Positions 32,970 through 41,221 of a DNA stretch of 41,221 nt are shown here, in pieces; position 1 is the stretch's first letter, and every line of letters begins with the position of its first letter. The notes below the pieces were generated by a model that was not told the origin of the DNA, made no database searches, and saw only the letters and a list, made by a program, of their open reading frames with translations. Location of the stretch: positions 1-41,221 of the forward strand of contig CALJNB010000099.1 in NCBI GenBank assembly GCA_937981985.1. Reading direction: 5' to 3'. The stretch comes from an uncultured bacterium. GTDB taxonomy: Bacteria; Myxococcota_A; Bradymonadia; Bradymonadales; Bradymonadaceae. The translations under genes and the position numbers were made by a program.

Positions 32970-33868
32970 GATTTCTGCTCCGAAAATCGAAGTGGGGAAA
33001 AGGGAGATTCAGTTTTGTTTCCTCTTAGCAAGTCGACGGCTAGCTTGGTCGATGAAGGAAGCCAAAAGAACGCTCGGGAGCCGAACGCGGTGAAAAGAAA
33101 TCGCCCGTTTGGGTCGGTGCCAATCACGGGAAGACGATCTCTGCTGATGGACTTTTTCCCAAGAAAAATATCGGCACTTTCAAATCGTATTTTCTGAGCG
33201 CTGGGAATGAGAGTTTTGGCGCGTTCTAATAGGAGTGATTTGGGCTGGTCTAACTGACCGTCAAGAAAGGCTCCACCAATGGCGCTGGTTTTTCCGTTCG
33301 ACGAATAGTGTACGCCACTTCCGATACGAATCTTGGAGGGCTGGATATCGTTGATAGCGATTGAGGCACCTTCGTTTAGAACGCAAAAGGGAAGGTTGTT
33401 TTTGAAACCTGTTGCCCAAACGATTTGGTCGCAGGCTTTGAGTTCTTCGTTTCCAGGCATAACACGGACTTCCCGATATTTAATGTCGTTTTGAAACGAG
33501 GCGAGGAGACTTTTGGAATCAATGACAAAAGCCGGGCCGTAACGAAATTGTCCATCTGTTAAAATAGGCGAACCCCAAGGTAAATTTTCGGTATGTGTGA
33601 GAGATTTTTCGAGTCTTGAATTACTCTCTCGGTTTACAGTTGTTTCAATTGAATAGGGCGAAGACCTCCAGTAATCGACAGAATCTCTAAAGGTTTCAAC
33701 TTCCAAATTCGAACGTCGAAAAGACCGGCCGGCAAAAAGATGTACCAATACTTGGGGAGGAGCTTGAGAGGGCCCGCGCCCAAAAACACAGACATCCATA
33801 TCTTCTCGTTTTAATTTATCTGCCAACATAAAAGCGGCGATTCCGTTACCGACGATATGAATTTTCAT
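32966..33868 (-). CDS. FAD-dependent oxidoreductase, MnmC C-terminal-like
   Basis: A 300-residue FAD-linked oxidoreductase of the DAO fold. The dinucleotide site 'HIVGNGIAAFMLADKL' opens the protein, and the C-terminal FAD block 'RLPVIGTDPNGRFLFTAFGSRAFFW' matches the end of MnmC2-type enzymes, which oxidatively remove the carboxymethyl group of cmnm5-tRNA to give nm5. It is shorter than usual (MnmC2 about 350-400). Its start overlaps the stop of the MnmD gene by 4 bases (ATGA), and the two together would make the bifunctional MnmC of Escherichia. No gene symbol is given because the short length leaves the substrate uncertain. Confidence 0.78.
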   Translation of the reverse strand: MKIHIVGNGIAAFMLADKLKREDMDVCVFGRGPSQAPPQVLVHLFAGRSFRRSNLEVETFRDSVDYWRSSPYSIETTVNRESNSRLEKSLTHTENLPWGSPILTDGQFRYGPAFVIDSKSLLASFQNDIKYREVRVMPGNEELKACDQIVWATGFKNNLPFCVLNEGASIAINDIQPSKIRIGSGVHYSSNGKTSAIGGAFLDGQLDQPKSLLLERAKTLIPSAQKIRFESADIFLGKKSISRDRLPVIGTDPNGRFLFTAFGSRAFFWLPSSTKLAVDLLRGNKTESPFSPLRFSEQKS

Positions 33869-34551
33869 TTCGCTTGGGGTTTTAGAATTTTGTCACCCAA
33901 AAGTTGAGATGGTTGTTTCGCGGCGATAGTCATTTCTCGTTTCTTTCCGAAGCCTTTACGTTTGGCGACGAAGAAACCAGCGGCGGCCATAGCTTTTCGA
34001 CCTGCTGTTGAAGCGCCGTAGGTCGCCAATTTTCCTTGGTCGCTGAGACGAGCGAAGGCCCACTCAAAACACTCGCGACTCCAACAATCCGGACTCGTCG
34101 TTGGTCCGAATGGATCGTGGTAATAGGCATCGAAGGTTTTCAGAATGGAGCAATCTTGCCATTTCATTTCTAAAATCTCAAGACGTAGGTCTTTAGACTC
34201 CACTATATAGTTACTTTCGCTTTGCCCCTTTTTCTTTTCTAGTCTGAGCTTTATCTCACTATCAATGAGAAGGTCCTCTATTGGAATTAAAAAGGGCTCC
34301 AGTGAAGAGTATTCGAGTTTGATTTTATTCTTTTGAGCGAATGCGTAAGTCGTCGAAAAATTCATTCCAGTTCCAAACCCAAGCTCAAGGACACGCCACC
34401 GATTTGCGTCGTTCTGAATGAGGTTTGTTCCCTCTAGAAATACGTGAACGGATTCCGATTCTGCTCCATGGATAGACTTATAGGTGACGTCGAGTGTCTG
34501 ATCGCGGTAGGTAAATGACCCGTCCGAAGTTTCAATACGTTCCAGTTTCAT
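33865..34551 (-). CDS. mnmD: tRNA 5-aminomethyl-2-thiouridine methyltransferase (MnmD)
   Basis: A 228-residue stand-alone version of the N-terminal half of MnmC, which methylates nm5s2U34 to mnm5s2U34 with SAM. Recognised by 'RWRVLELGFGTGMNFS' (SAM-binding motif), the 'LEYSSLEPF' acidic loop, 'DAYYHDPFGPTTSPDCWS', the family's DPF-x-P block, and 'AGFFVAKRKGFGKKREM', the MnmC motif GxxxxKRKGFGxKREM. It is 5 bases downstream of the DUF362 gene and overlaps the FAD oxidoreductase by 4 bases. Confidence 0.9.
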   Translation of the reverse strand: MKLERIETSDGSFTYRDQTLDVTYKSIHGAESESVHVFLEGTNLIQNDANRWRVLELGFGTGMNFSTTYAFAQKNKIKLEYSSLEPFLIPIEDLLIDSEIKLRLEKKKGQSESNYIVESKDLRLEILEMKWQDCSILKTFDAYYHDPFGPTTSPDCWSRECFEWAFARLSDQGKLATYGASTAGRKAMAAAGFFVAKRKGFGKKREMTIAAKQPSQLLGDKILKPQAK

Positions 34552-34556
34552 GAGTT

Positions 34557-36062
34557 CTACTCGGCTGCGCCTTTTTTATCATCTTCGGAATGTGTTTGGG
34601 CGGCTCCTCGTTCGACCTTTTCGCTGAGGTAGGATTTTCCAGTAAGACGTTCTATTGCCATTTTTGTCTTGCTGGAAAAATAGCAGTTGGAAAAATTCAT
34701 CACCTCGTTGGGGTCAAAGTATGGGTTTTTTAATTTACCTAACTTCACGAGGAGCAAGACTTGTTCAGCGACGCTTACTGGACATCCCAAGATACGAATC
34801 ACCTGTTCGTTGCGATTTTGAAACCAGACTTTTTCAACCGATAACATTTTTGAGAAAATGTCGGGATCTTTCGCATCATAGGGACTTTTCTCCGAACGAT
34901 CGGTATAAGCCGAATCAAAGGCGATATCCTTTCCGGAAATCTTTCCTTTGAAAGATGTACAATCACCGATAAAAATTACTTTTTCATTGTCCTTAGCGTT
35001 TATCTTCCCCTTATAGTTTCCGAAAACGATGTGGGTTCTCGGTGTTTTTTCATCTGTTTGGTCATCGAACATTCTCATGATTTCGATAGCCTCTTCCATG
35101 GCGCCGGGACATCCTCCCCAACAGTATTCGTCATCGTTGGAATCCGGAGGAGCACCTGCGTAGGCCTGAATGTTTGTTCCTTCAAAGTATTCTTCTACGC
35201 GAATGAGCCCAACCCGAAATCCTTCGGCTTTTCGTTGCGCCTCTTTTAGTGAAACATCCCCGATGATTTCGATCTCATTTAAATCTACGGGTCCAAAACC
35301 CATCTCATATGCAAGACGTATGTGTTCGACCGAAAGCGGATCCACCCCGATGATATGGCAACACACCGCATCAAAAGCGACTTGGTTATTTCCCATAATA
35401 ATAAGCCCTAAATCGAAGGGAATCGGGGTTAACATCCGCCCCTCGCCGGCTGTAATCGCATCGATAGCTATGAATTGTGGCTGAAGTACATGCTGAAGAT
35501 CTGCAACTTTTTGATTGAGTTTATGATCATGGTCAATCAATCGATGTCGATCATCTTGGATACCAATATAGTTTTTCATACTGAAGGTAACCGTAGTCCA
35601 CGGATGAGCTTTAAATTTCGGACAATTAACGAAGAAGTCGGTTTTTGCAATCGCTTCGGGGACGAAAATGAAATCACGGAGTCGATCTTTATGGTCGAGT
35701 TGGATTTCTACCTGAGTTTCTTCTTCAAAGTGATAATGTTTAATCTTTGTACGTTTAAAGATCTCATAATATCCCGCATTTTTAAACGCATAACGTGTAG
35801 GGACCGTAATTCCGCAACGTTCTCCCACGGCGATCTCAGCGGCATCTTCAGCTTTTGATTTTATCGCCCGGATCACGCCTTCGATAAATTCTGGCCGGGT
35901 ATACGCGTGCGGGAATTTATCACCTGCAGCGACCACGTTGGGTTTAATGAGCGTTCGACCTGAGGGTGTGAGTGATAGTGAATCAAGACCTGCGCGAATG
36001 ATTATCTCAATCTTGTCGACGTCGTACTTTTCGCACGCTTGGATGATAACGGTTGGTTTCAT
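34557..36062 (-). CDS. DUF362 domain protein
   Basis: A 501-residue protein. Its N-terminal half is DUF362: 'IKPNVVAAGDKFPHAYTRPEF', 'VGERCGITVPTRYAFKNAGYYEI', 'VNCPKFKAHPWTTVTFSMKNYIGI' (in part), 'RHRLIDHD' and 'DAITAGEGRMLTPIPFDLGLII', the conserved order in this family. Residues ~300-500 form a second region with 'DEYCWGGCPGAMEEAIEI' and 'GCPVSVAEQ', Cys-containing but without a full ferredoxin motif, so it is not the 4Fe-4S-fused form. DUF362 proteins are thought to act in redox or cofactor pathways, but no reaction is known. It heads the operon with mnmD and its neighbours. Confidence 0.85.
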   Translation of the reverse strand: MKPTVIIQACEKYDVDKIEIIIRAGLDSLSLTPSGRTLIKPNVVAAGDKFPHAYTRPEFIEGVIRAIKSKAEDAAEIAVGERCGITVPTRYAFKNAGYYEIFKRTKIKHYHFEEETQVEIQLDHKDRLRDFIFVPEAIAKTDFFVNCPKFKAHPWTTVTFSMKNYIGIQDDRHRLIDHDHKLNQKVADLQHVLQPQFIAIDAITAGEGRMLTPIPFDLGLIIMGNNQVAFDAVCCHIIGVDPLSVEHIRLAYEMGFGPVDLNEIEIIGDVSLKEAQRKAEGFRVGLIRVEEYFEGTNIQAYAGAPPDSNDDEYCWGGCPGAMEEAIEIMRMFDDQTDEKTPRTHIVFGNYKGKINAKDNEKVIFIGDCTSFKGKISGKDIAFDSAYTDRSEKSPYDAKDPDIFSKMLSVEKVWFQNRNEQVIRILGCPVSVAEQVLLLVKLGKLKNPYFDPNEVMNFSNCYFSSKTKMAIERLTGKSYLSEKVERGAAQTHSEDDKKGAAE

Positions 36063-36302
36063 TTTAGCAGGTTACCAGAAAATATTATTGAATTCTGTGT
36101 ATATTTTTTTATCAATCTTATATTTCGTCTTGAAAGAATCGTGCGTAAAGACGGACATTTCGCGATAGTGGGTAAAACGATTTAATCGAAACAACTCCAG
36201 TCATTGGGGTCGGGACGTTTTATCAAAAGCGTGTACATCCTAGATAGATTTGCTATTATATTTCAACTCTTAATCTAAGTTAAGAAATAAATGGTGAAAT
36301 AA

Positions 36303-37952
36303 ATGATGAAAAAAATCGGATTTATGGCGATATTGGCTCTTTCCCTAAGTTGTAGCGCAGACACGAGCTCCGATAATAACGGAACGGCTCCGGTCGGCGG
36401 AAAGGGCGATTTCAGCGACGATGTTGTTTGTGACATCGTTAATAAGAGCGGTAGAGGTCTGGATGCGACCCAACTCCGTGATCCTGTTATGAGCTTTGGG
36501 CTTCGTGCTGGTAAGTGTCCGACCGATCTTCGTGAGTTGATGGCCAAGCTTCGTTCGACGGAATGTGATAGTAGTCCTCTCACAGCGGTAATTTCCGAGA
36601 CGGCTATACCTAACGGAACGCCAAAAGGGAGTAGCTATCGTTTGGTTATTGGTAAGGGTTGTAAGGATGGTCTGGACGACGGAGACGCGCATAAACTGAT
36701 GTTCTCCGTGAGCGGGGCGACCGCCAAAGTAGACAACCCTTCAAGTAACCCTGACGATTGGGACGTTCCCATGACGGGCTTTGAAATCATGGCTTTTGAT
36801 GAGTCCAATGGGGTTTATAATTTTTATCAACATAAAAAAGACGACACGTATGAATTCTTTGGTGATTCAAAAGATTTTGTGAAAGGCGAAGGAGGCAGTT
36901 GTGGCGAATGTCACACTGCCGGAGCAGGCGTCATGTTGGAGAACGGTACGCCTTTACATTGGGCTCGTGGTGAAGATATTATGCCCGGTGCAAACGAACT
37001 CGTTCGTTCTCAGCAGGATGTTTTTAGTTTTCGTGCCGGCTTTGGTAATCCATTGGCTGATGTTCGAAAATCAAATTTTGAATTTTTACCGCATCGCATT
37101 GAGGCGGCCAAGCTTGATGGTGATTTGAAACATCTTCTGAAACCTCTTTTTTGTCCCACTGAATTTAATATCGATACCTTCGAATCTTTGGAGGAGGGTT
37201 TCGTGGCTAATGGGGAAAGGCCTTTCAGATCAATGGATGAGATCCCTGCCGATTTTTGGCTCGACCCTCATTTTTCTTCAGACCCGGTTGATACACAGAG
37301 CCTGACTTATCTGAGAGCCATCTCTGATGCTGGCCAATTCGTGCAAGGAGTTAACGTTCCGGAATTTTTCGATGCAGCTACAGATCTATTTTCCGATCAC
37401 TTGGATACCTCACCTCGTGGCGTGTTTTTAAAACGTTCTGAATCCGATATTCAGTATGTTAGGGCGCTCGATGAGATCATTGGCAACGACTTTATTACTT
37501 CGGTGCTCTTGATTGACTTTACTCAACCGATTTTTTCGCAAAAGCGATGTGCGCTTTTAGAGTTTGCGCCTACCGGTATTGACATTACAAAAGTTGGCCA
37601 AGCCAATGATCCTGATTTCGTTGTCGGAGGTGAAATTTATGACGGTTTCCTCAAGAATCTTCAAGCGGCAAAAGATAACCCTGATGCTGCGAGGCTAGCT
37701 GAGCTACTTGGACCTGATCTATCGCTATCTGATTTTAATCGCATTCGTGAAGACTCAATCAAAAACTTTCAGAACGCCTGTAAGAGAAGAGACCGGGCAG
37801 AACTGATGGCCGATGTGGTTCGTGTCCTTTCGTTTCACAGGAATGAGGCTCGTAAGCTGCCCGTTTTCTCCGGTCCAAGTAAATTGCCATCCGATAGATT
37901 GAACGAGCAAGCATTGCTTACGTTTGATCCTCTAACTTGCAAATTAGAGTAA
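36303..37952 (+). CDS. lipoprotein with a single haem-c motif
   Basis: A 549-residue lipoprotein: signal peptide with lipobox SLSC (Cys17), then a Ser/Asn/Gly-rich linker and a large mature part. One CXXCH motif, CGECH, at residues 200-204 would bind one covalent haem c. The surrounding region reads like a secreted domain ('GFEIMAFDESNGVYNFYQHKK') and the C-terminal half is helical with 'YLRAISDAGQFVQG' and 'RDRAELMADVVRVLSFHR'. No distal Met ligand can be pinned down by eye. Likely a periplasmic or outer-membrane cytochrome-like protein, possibly related to the hemin-linked lipoproteins seen in myxobacteria; partner unknown. The ribosome site is GGTG six bases before the ATG. Confidence 0.82.
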   Translation: MMKKIGFMAILALSLSCSADTSSDNNGTAPVGGKGDFSDDVVCDIVNKSGRGLDATQLRDPVMSFGLRAGKCPTDLRELMAKLRSTECDSSPLTAVISETAIPNGTPKGSSYRLVIGKGCKDGLDDGDAHKLMFSVSGATAKVDNPSSNPDDWDVPMTGFEIMAFDESNGVYNFYQHKKDDTYEFFGDSKDFVKGEGGSCGECHTAGAGVMLENGTPLHWARGEDIMPGANELVRSQQDVFSFRAGFGNPLADVRKSNFEFLPHRIEAAKLDGDLKHLLKPLFCPTEFNIDTFESLEEGFVANGERPFRSMDEIPADFWLDPHFSSDPVDTQSLTYLRAISDAGQFVQGVNVPEFFDAATDLFSDHLDTSPRGVFLKRSESDIQYVRALDEIIGNDFITSVLLIDFTQPIFSQKRCALLEFAPTGIDITKVGQANDPDFVVGGEIYDGFLKNLQAAKDNPDAARLAELLGPDLSLSDFNRIREDSIKNFQNACKRRDRAELMADVVRVLSFHRNEARKLPVFSGPSKLPSDRLNEQALLTFDPLTCKLE

Positions 37953-37986
37953 GTAACCAAAGATCCTTTGCGAGACTGGGTTACTT
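37951..37986 (+). terminator. possible bidirectional terminator
   Basis: A perfect 8-bp inverted repeat AAGTAACC (37951-37958)/GGTTACTT (37979-37986) with a 20-base loop overlaps the TAA of the haem lipoprotein gene and faces the convergent lipoprotein gene at 38090. There is no strong T-run, so termination is uncertain. Confidence 0.35.
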
Positions 37987-38089
37987 CTTAAAAATAAGTC
38001 ACAATCTAGACTGAAACTTTTCGCAGATATTCTATCGAAGACTCCACCCTTCGTCGGGCAATGGATATCAGATGTAGGTGTAATTCTAC

Positions 38090-38740
38090 TTAGTCGATTT
38101 GGCTTATCTTAAAGCTCTGGATAATTTCCTCAAATTGAGGATTGAATTTTTCGAAAGTAGTTGATTTGGCGGTCGCAGTAATGACATAGCCTTTTCCTTT
38201 CTCGTAAATGAATACCGCGCGGTTCTTTGCGTTTACCCCGTTGATTTCATGAAGGTATATGAGATGGGTCGCCTGAATTCCGGATGCCAAGGTGATAGTA
38301 TTGGTGGAAATTATTTTGAATCCATGCATCACTTTTTCCATCGTTTTCATGTTCGCATCAAAGTAAGCTTTTCTACTTTGAACTTGGACCGGTTCGATAA
38401 CCACATTGATATTCTCGCGAAAGGTATCGGCCGCGTCTTCTGGCTGAGACATCGCCATCGAGTCCGTGCCATTAAATTTGGTTTTAAGCTCCCAATCGGC
38501 AGGGTAGCTAATCGTGTACTTTTCTCCGGTTTGTATCATCTTCGTTTTATTCTTAAAGATGCTTATCTTCTTTGTCAGCTTTTTTGAGGTTGCCTCAACG
38601 GGTTTTAGATCGTCGCCTTTATCTAACTCTTTAGTAAGTTCAAACTCTTTTGGTGCTTTTGTTTTGGAGTCTTCGGGGATTTTAGGGGGGCAGGCCGTTA
38701 ACGAGAATATGACGAGGGTGAGCAGAAGTATGTGTTTCAT
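38090..38740 (-). CDS. PsbP/DcrB-like lipoprotein
   Basis: A 216-residue lipoprotein with lipobox SLTAC (Cys17), a Lys/Glu-rich linker to about residue 70 and then one domain of the DcrB/PsbP type: 'YTISYPADWELKTKFNGTDSMAMSQP' (in part) through 'GIQATHLIYLHEINGVNAKNRAVFIYEKGKGYVITATA' (in parts) to 'FEEIIQSFKI'. This pattern matches DcrB/PsbP-like lipoproteins of unknown function. It precedes the Bat protein on the same strand direction as it. The role is unknown. Confidence 0.8.
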   Translation of the reverse strand: MKHILLLTLVIFSLTACPPKIPEDSKTKAPKEFELTKELDKGDDLKPVEATSKKLTKKISIFKNKTKMIQTGEKYTISYPADWELKTKFNGTDSMAMSQPEDAADTFRENINVVIEPVQVQSRKAYFDANMKTMEKVMHGFKIISTNTITLASGIQATHLIYLHEINGVNAKNRAVFIYEKGKGYVITATAKSTTFEKFNPQFEEIIQSFKISQID

Positions 38741-38845
38741 TCTAAGTCCAAATTATTGTCGTACGATTCTAATCGGCAAAGCCGGGAAAGGCTATGGTAT
38801 GAAGATATTTTATAGTGAAAACGGAGAACATCAAAAGAAGAACGT

Positions 38846-41221
38846 TCAGTTTTTGGAACTCTGTTGAACGAACCAAATCCCGTTTCCTTCAACCCATGCG
38901 CCGGTACCATCAGGAAATTCGATCCTGGACCATTTTCCACGACGTTGGTTTACATTTAACATTACACCGGGCACGACGGTGCGAGGTGCGGGGAGTGTAT
39001 TAGCCTGTTGATTGGGACCTTCTTTCAGGACTAAGGTTGGACTTATAACGACAGCCGGATCCACGGTTCTTCTAATGTGCCATCGGATCAATACGGTAGC
39101 GGTTAAAAGGACGGCGATCGTCAGGGAAATAATTCCAAATGTGAAAAGCGCATCTCTCCTAGCCGATGCTTTCGAATCGTCTTTGGGCTTCGAACGTCGG
39201 GCAAAAAAGAATAAGGCGAAACTGACCCACCAAAACAAAACGAATATCATTCCCCAAAACATAGAAGACATATTTCCGAAAAAACGCCACCAGAAGATGG
39301 ATTCGTTTCCATCCAGTGTCAGTCCACGGTTCGAGGCTTCGATGGAGCGAATTCTAACCACTTGATTAACGATATCCAGATTGCGTGAGGCTTCTTCAAA
39401 TCCTGGAGAAAGGTAAACCGCGCGTTCTAACGCCCATCGAGCGATACCGTAGTCTTTAGTTTTTATAGCATCGTCGGCGACGCGATAATAAAAATGGGGG
39501 TCGTCGATGTTTGCGCCTTCATCTTTAAGAAGTTTTGACGCGTTTGCCGGGAGTGAGTAGGAAAAAAGAAAGAAAATACCGAAAAAAACAGCGAGTTTAG
39601 GAACTACTTTTAGGAGCGTATTTTTCAGGGCTTCGATATTTATCGGGTCTTTTAGATCGGGGTTGTACTTCAACATTTGTTCGCGATCGAAGATCGCTAT
39701 GATTTCGGTGATGACATCCACCTCGTCGGTTTTCTCTAAAAGCGTCTGTTTGAGGCGCTTCATGGACGCTCCTGCGGGTAGACCGACCGCGATCAACAAA
39801 GCTCGCTTAACATCACTTATACCATCGACTGTATCTAGGTCTTCGATCAGTGCGTTCAAATTAGAGATCTCATCGCGTTCATTAGGCTTTGCAGTTCTGG
39901 CGAGAAAACGCCGAATACGGTCTCCGAAGAAAAGCCATAGGAGTCCCAAAAAAGCGGGGAAGGCCAGACCAATAAAAAGAAGAATGGGCTGTTCTCTCGT
40001 CCGAACTCTAGTCGATGCACCATCGAAGGGGATTAGATTTGTTTCTAACTCTTTAATGATATCGTCCGTAGAACCTCGTTTGTTCGGTTCAGCGCGTTTT
40101 TTCTGAGGCTCGTTTACCTGCCCCTCCTTTCCTTTGACTACCGATAATTTAATGGGTTCGCTCTTTATCGAACGGTAGGAGCCGGCTTCAGGGTCGAAGT
40201 AAGAAAAAGTTAAACTCGGAACTTCTAACGAACCCACTTGCTTTGGAACGATCGAATACTCAACAACTTTTGTTCCGAAGACGTTTTGATTCTTATCGTC
40301 CCATCGGATGTCCTTTTCGGTACTTTCTTCGCCCCTCGTAGCGACAGCGCCACCCTCAAGTTGGGGGAGGACAGGTAGCCGAATTCTACCGATTTGACCT
40401 TTGCCGCTAACCGAAATGGTTAGCACAAAGGGCTCGCCAGTTTTTACTCGGCGCGCGGAGGCGGAGGTTTTTAATTTCCAACTTCCAACGTTGCCCTCAT
40501 AGAATCCCTTTGGTGCGTTCGCTGGTAATGGCTTAACCTTGAGTTTAATCGGATCGCTTGCAATTTTAATAGTTTTGGAACGAAACATCGACCCTAAAAG
40601 GAGTTCCATTTCCATTGCGTTGATTGTCAAAGGTCCGGACTTCAAAGGAAAGAGTGCATAAGAGCGCAAAGTAGTTTTGCGCATCATCTTTCCCTTTACC
40701 GTGACAAGTTGTGTTGTTCCCGTGTTCTTCTGACTGAGGTCTTCGATCCAAAATTCGTCTAACTCGGGTTCGCTTGGGGGTTGCGGCCCTGAATTACCAG
40801 CGCCAGCGGTGAAAAGTTCATAATCGACATTCACCTGTTGGCCTACATATAGATCGCCTGTCGGCGATCGCCGGGCTTGGATAAAATAGCCGGCGTGTTT
40901 TTTTACATCATTCGTCTTTTTGAGTTTTCCTACCGGATAAACACTTATCTTAGTCGGAGGTCCTTTAACGGAATTCTTGCCGAAATTAAGTACCGGGCCG
41001 TCGAGTTGATAGGTCCCCTTTTTCTTTGCTTTTAGTCGAACAAAAATAGATAAACCGCGAGTAACCTTTCCGTTGATGTTAATAAGTCGCGGTGCTGATT
41101 GTGTTCCCAATTGAGTGAAATTCTTGAAGTCGGGCAATTTGCCCAACTGGATAACGGCACCGCCCGAAATTGATGCGTCAATAGTATACGTGAACGTTTG
41201 GCCAACTTCTACGTTTTGAGG
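38846..41221 (-). CDS. batD: BatD–BatE-type fusion protein, 5' partial
   Basis: The frame is open to the last base of the window, so the N-terminus is missing; about 791 residues are visible. The first part is BatD (oxygen tolerance protein): repeated Ig-like beta units with 'NVEVGQTFTYTI', 'LKAKKKGTYQLDGPVLNFG', 'YVGQQVNVDYELFT', 'RVKTGEPFVLTISVSGKGQIG' and 'IVPKQVGSLEVPSLTFSYFDPEAG', then a span (LLFIGLAFPAFLGLLWLFF). After a cytosolic helical region come another span, a TPR-like unit (RWALERAVYLSPGFEEASRNLD), two more spans and a final SH3-like domain with 'GVMLNVNQRRGKWSRIEFPDGTGAWVEG'. The TPR-plus-SH3 end is the BatE layout, so this looks like BatD fused to BatE in one chain. The Bat partners (BatA/BatB, MoxR) are expected just beyond the window. 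Confidence 0.85.
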   Translation of the reverse strand, partial: PQNVEVGQTFTYTIDASISGGAVIQLGKLPDFKNFTQLGTQSAPRLININGKVTRGLSIFVRLKAKKKGTYQLDGPVLNFGKNSVKGPPTKISVYPVGKLKKTNDVKKHAGYFIQARRSPTGDLYVGQQVNVDYELFTAGAGNSGPQPPSEPELDEFWIEDLSQKNTGTTQLVTVKGKMMRKTTLRSYALFPLKSGPLTINAMEMELLLGSMFRSKTIKIASDPIKLKVKPLPANAPKGFYEGNVGSWKLKTSASARRVKTGEPFVLTISVSGKGQIGRIRLPVLPQLEGGAVATRGEESTEKDIRWDDKNQNVFGTKVVEYSIVPKQVGSLEVPSLTFSYFDPEAGSYRSIKSEPIKLSVVKGKEGQVNEPQKKRAEPNKRGSTDDIIKELETNLIPFDGASTRVRTREQPILLFIGLAFPAFLGLLWLFFGDRIRRFLARTAKPNERDEISNLNALIEDLDTVDGISDVKRALLIAVGLPAGASMKRLKQTLLEKTDEVDVITEIIAIFDREQMLKYNPDLKDPINIEALKNTLLKVVPKLAVFFGIFFLFSYSLPANASKLLKDEGANIDDPHFYYRVADDAIKTKDYGIARWALERAVYLSPGFEEASRNLDIVNQVVRIRSIEASNRGLTLDGNESIFWWRFFGNMSSMFWGMIFVLFWWVSFALFFFARRSKPKDDSKASARRDALFTFGIISLTIAVLLTATVLIRWHIRRTVDPAVVISPTLVLKEGPNQQANTLPAPRTVVPGVMLNVNQRRGKWSRIEFPDGTGAWVEGNGIWFVQQSSKN

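Noticed and set aside
1..41221. CRISPR arrays, insertion sequences, prophage or integrase genes
   Set aside because: No direct-repeat arrays, transposase motifs or phage genes were seen on either strand.

Overview
The window looks like a chromosomal segment of a Gram-negative, predatory- or saprophyte-type deltaproteobacterial lineage (Myxococcota / Bradymonadota-like, probably uncultured). The clues are: many lipoproteins with clear lipoboxes; Cys-rich secreted proteins with MopE-like 'CDGxVDEGC' and Kazal modules; a REC–DUF4388(PATAN)–roadblock regulator next to a stand-alone roadblock protein; an N-terminally acting BatD/BatE-type membrane protein; RNase J in a proteobacterium-like background; and moderate GC content. 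TTG starts are common. No phage, IS element, integrase or CRISPR array was seen. Genes are tightly packed; no gene-free stretch exceeds about 280 bases (the longest are 3524-3801 and 29798-30061).

Layout. 1-3523: the end of a beta-helical L-domain-like protein, a GNAT acetyltransferase, RNase J and a small anchored protein. 3802-8172: a sulfur operon (persulfide dioxygenase, SulP anion transporter without STAS, CysD, CysN). 8358-10161: two Cys-rich lipoproteins, the second broken by a frameshift. 10122-12743: an amidinotransferase/DDAH-like enzyme and a glycosyltransferase with a novel 320-residue N-terminal part. 12917-15816: fructose-1,6-bisphosphatase, Sua5 and a HAD phosphatase in one operon. 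15838-18239: small lipoproteins, a truncated SGNH hydrolase, a MutH endonuclease and a small membrane protein. 18364-18437: a tRNA with anticodon UAA but a short (class I) variable loop.

18675-22303: a four-gene cassette of two DUF4178 proteins (one cytosolic, one membrane-bound), a membrane-embedded spermidine-synthase-like enzyme and a tiny exported Gly/Arg-rich peptide, closed by a clear terminator. This is my best candidate for a poorly described system: a membrane aminopropyl-transferase module with a possible peptide substrate. 22435-24776: a LolC/E-type permease, a small lipoprotein and Lgt, i.e. lipoprotein biogenesis. 24890-28788: a BRCT-like/tandem-repeat protein followed by eutB-eutC-eutL, a minimal ethanolamine ammonia-lyase locus with only one microcompartment shell protein in view.

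28790-31952: a Kazal-domain lipoprotein and the REC/PATAN/roadblock pair. 32055-36062: a four-gene operon (DUF362, MnmD, MnmC2-like oxidase, EamA transporter) in which the two MnmC activities are separate genes. 36303-41221: a lipoprotein with one CXXCH haem-c motif, a PsbP/DcrB-like lipoprotein, and a BatD–BatE-type fusion that runs off the window end.
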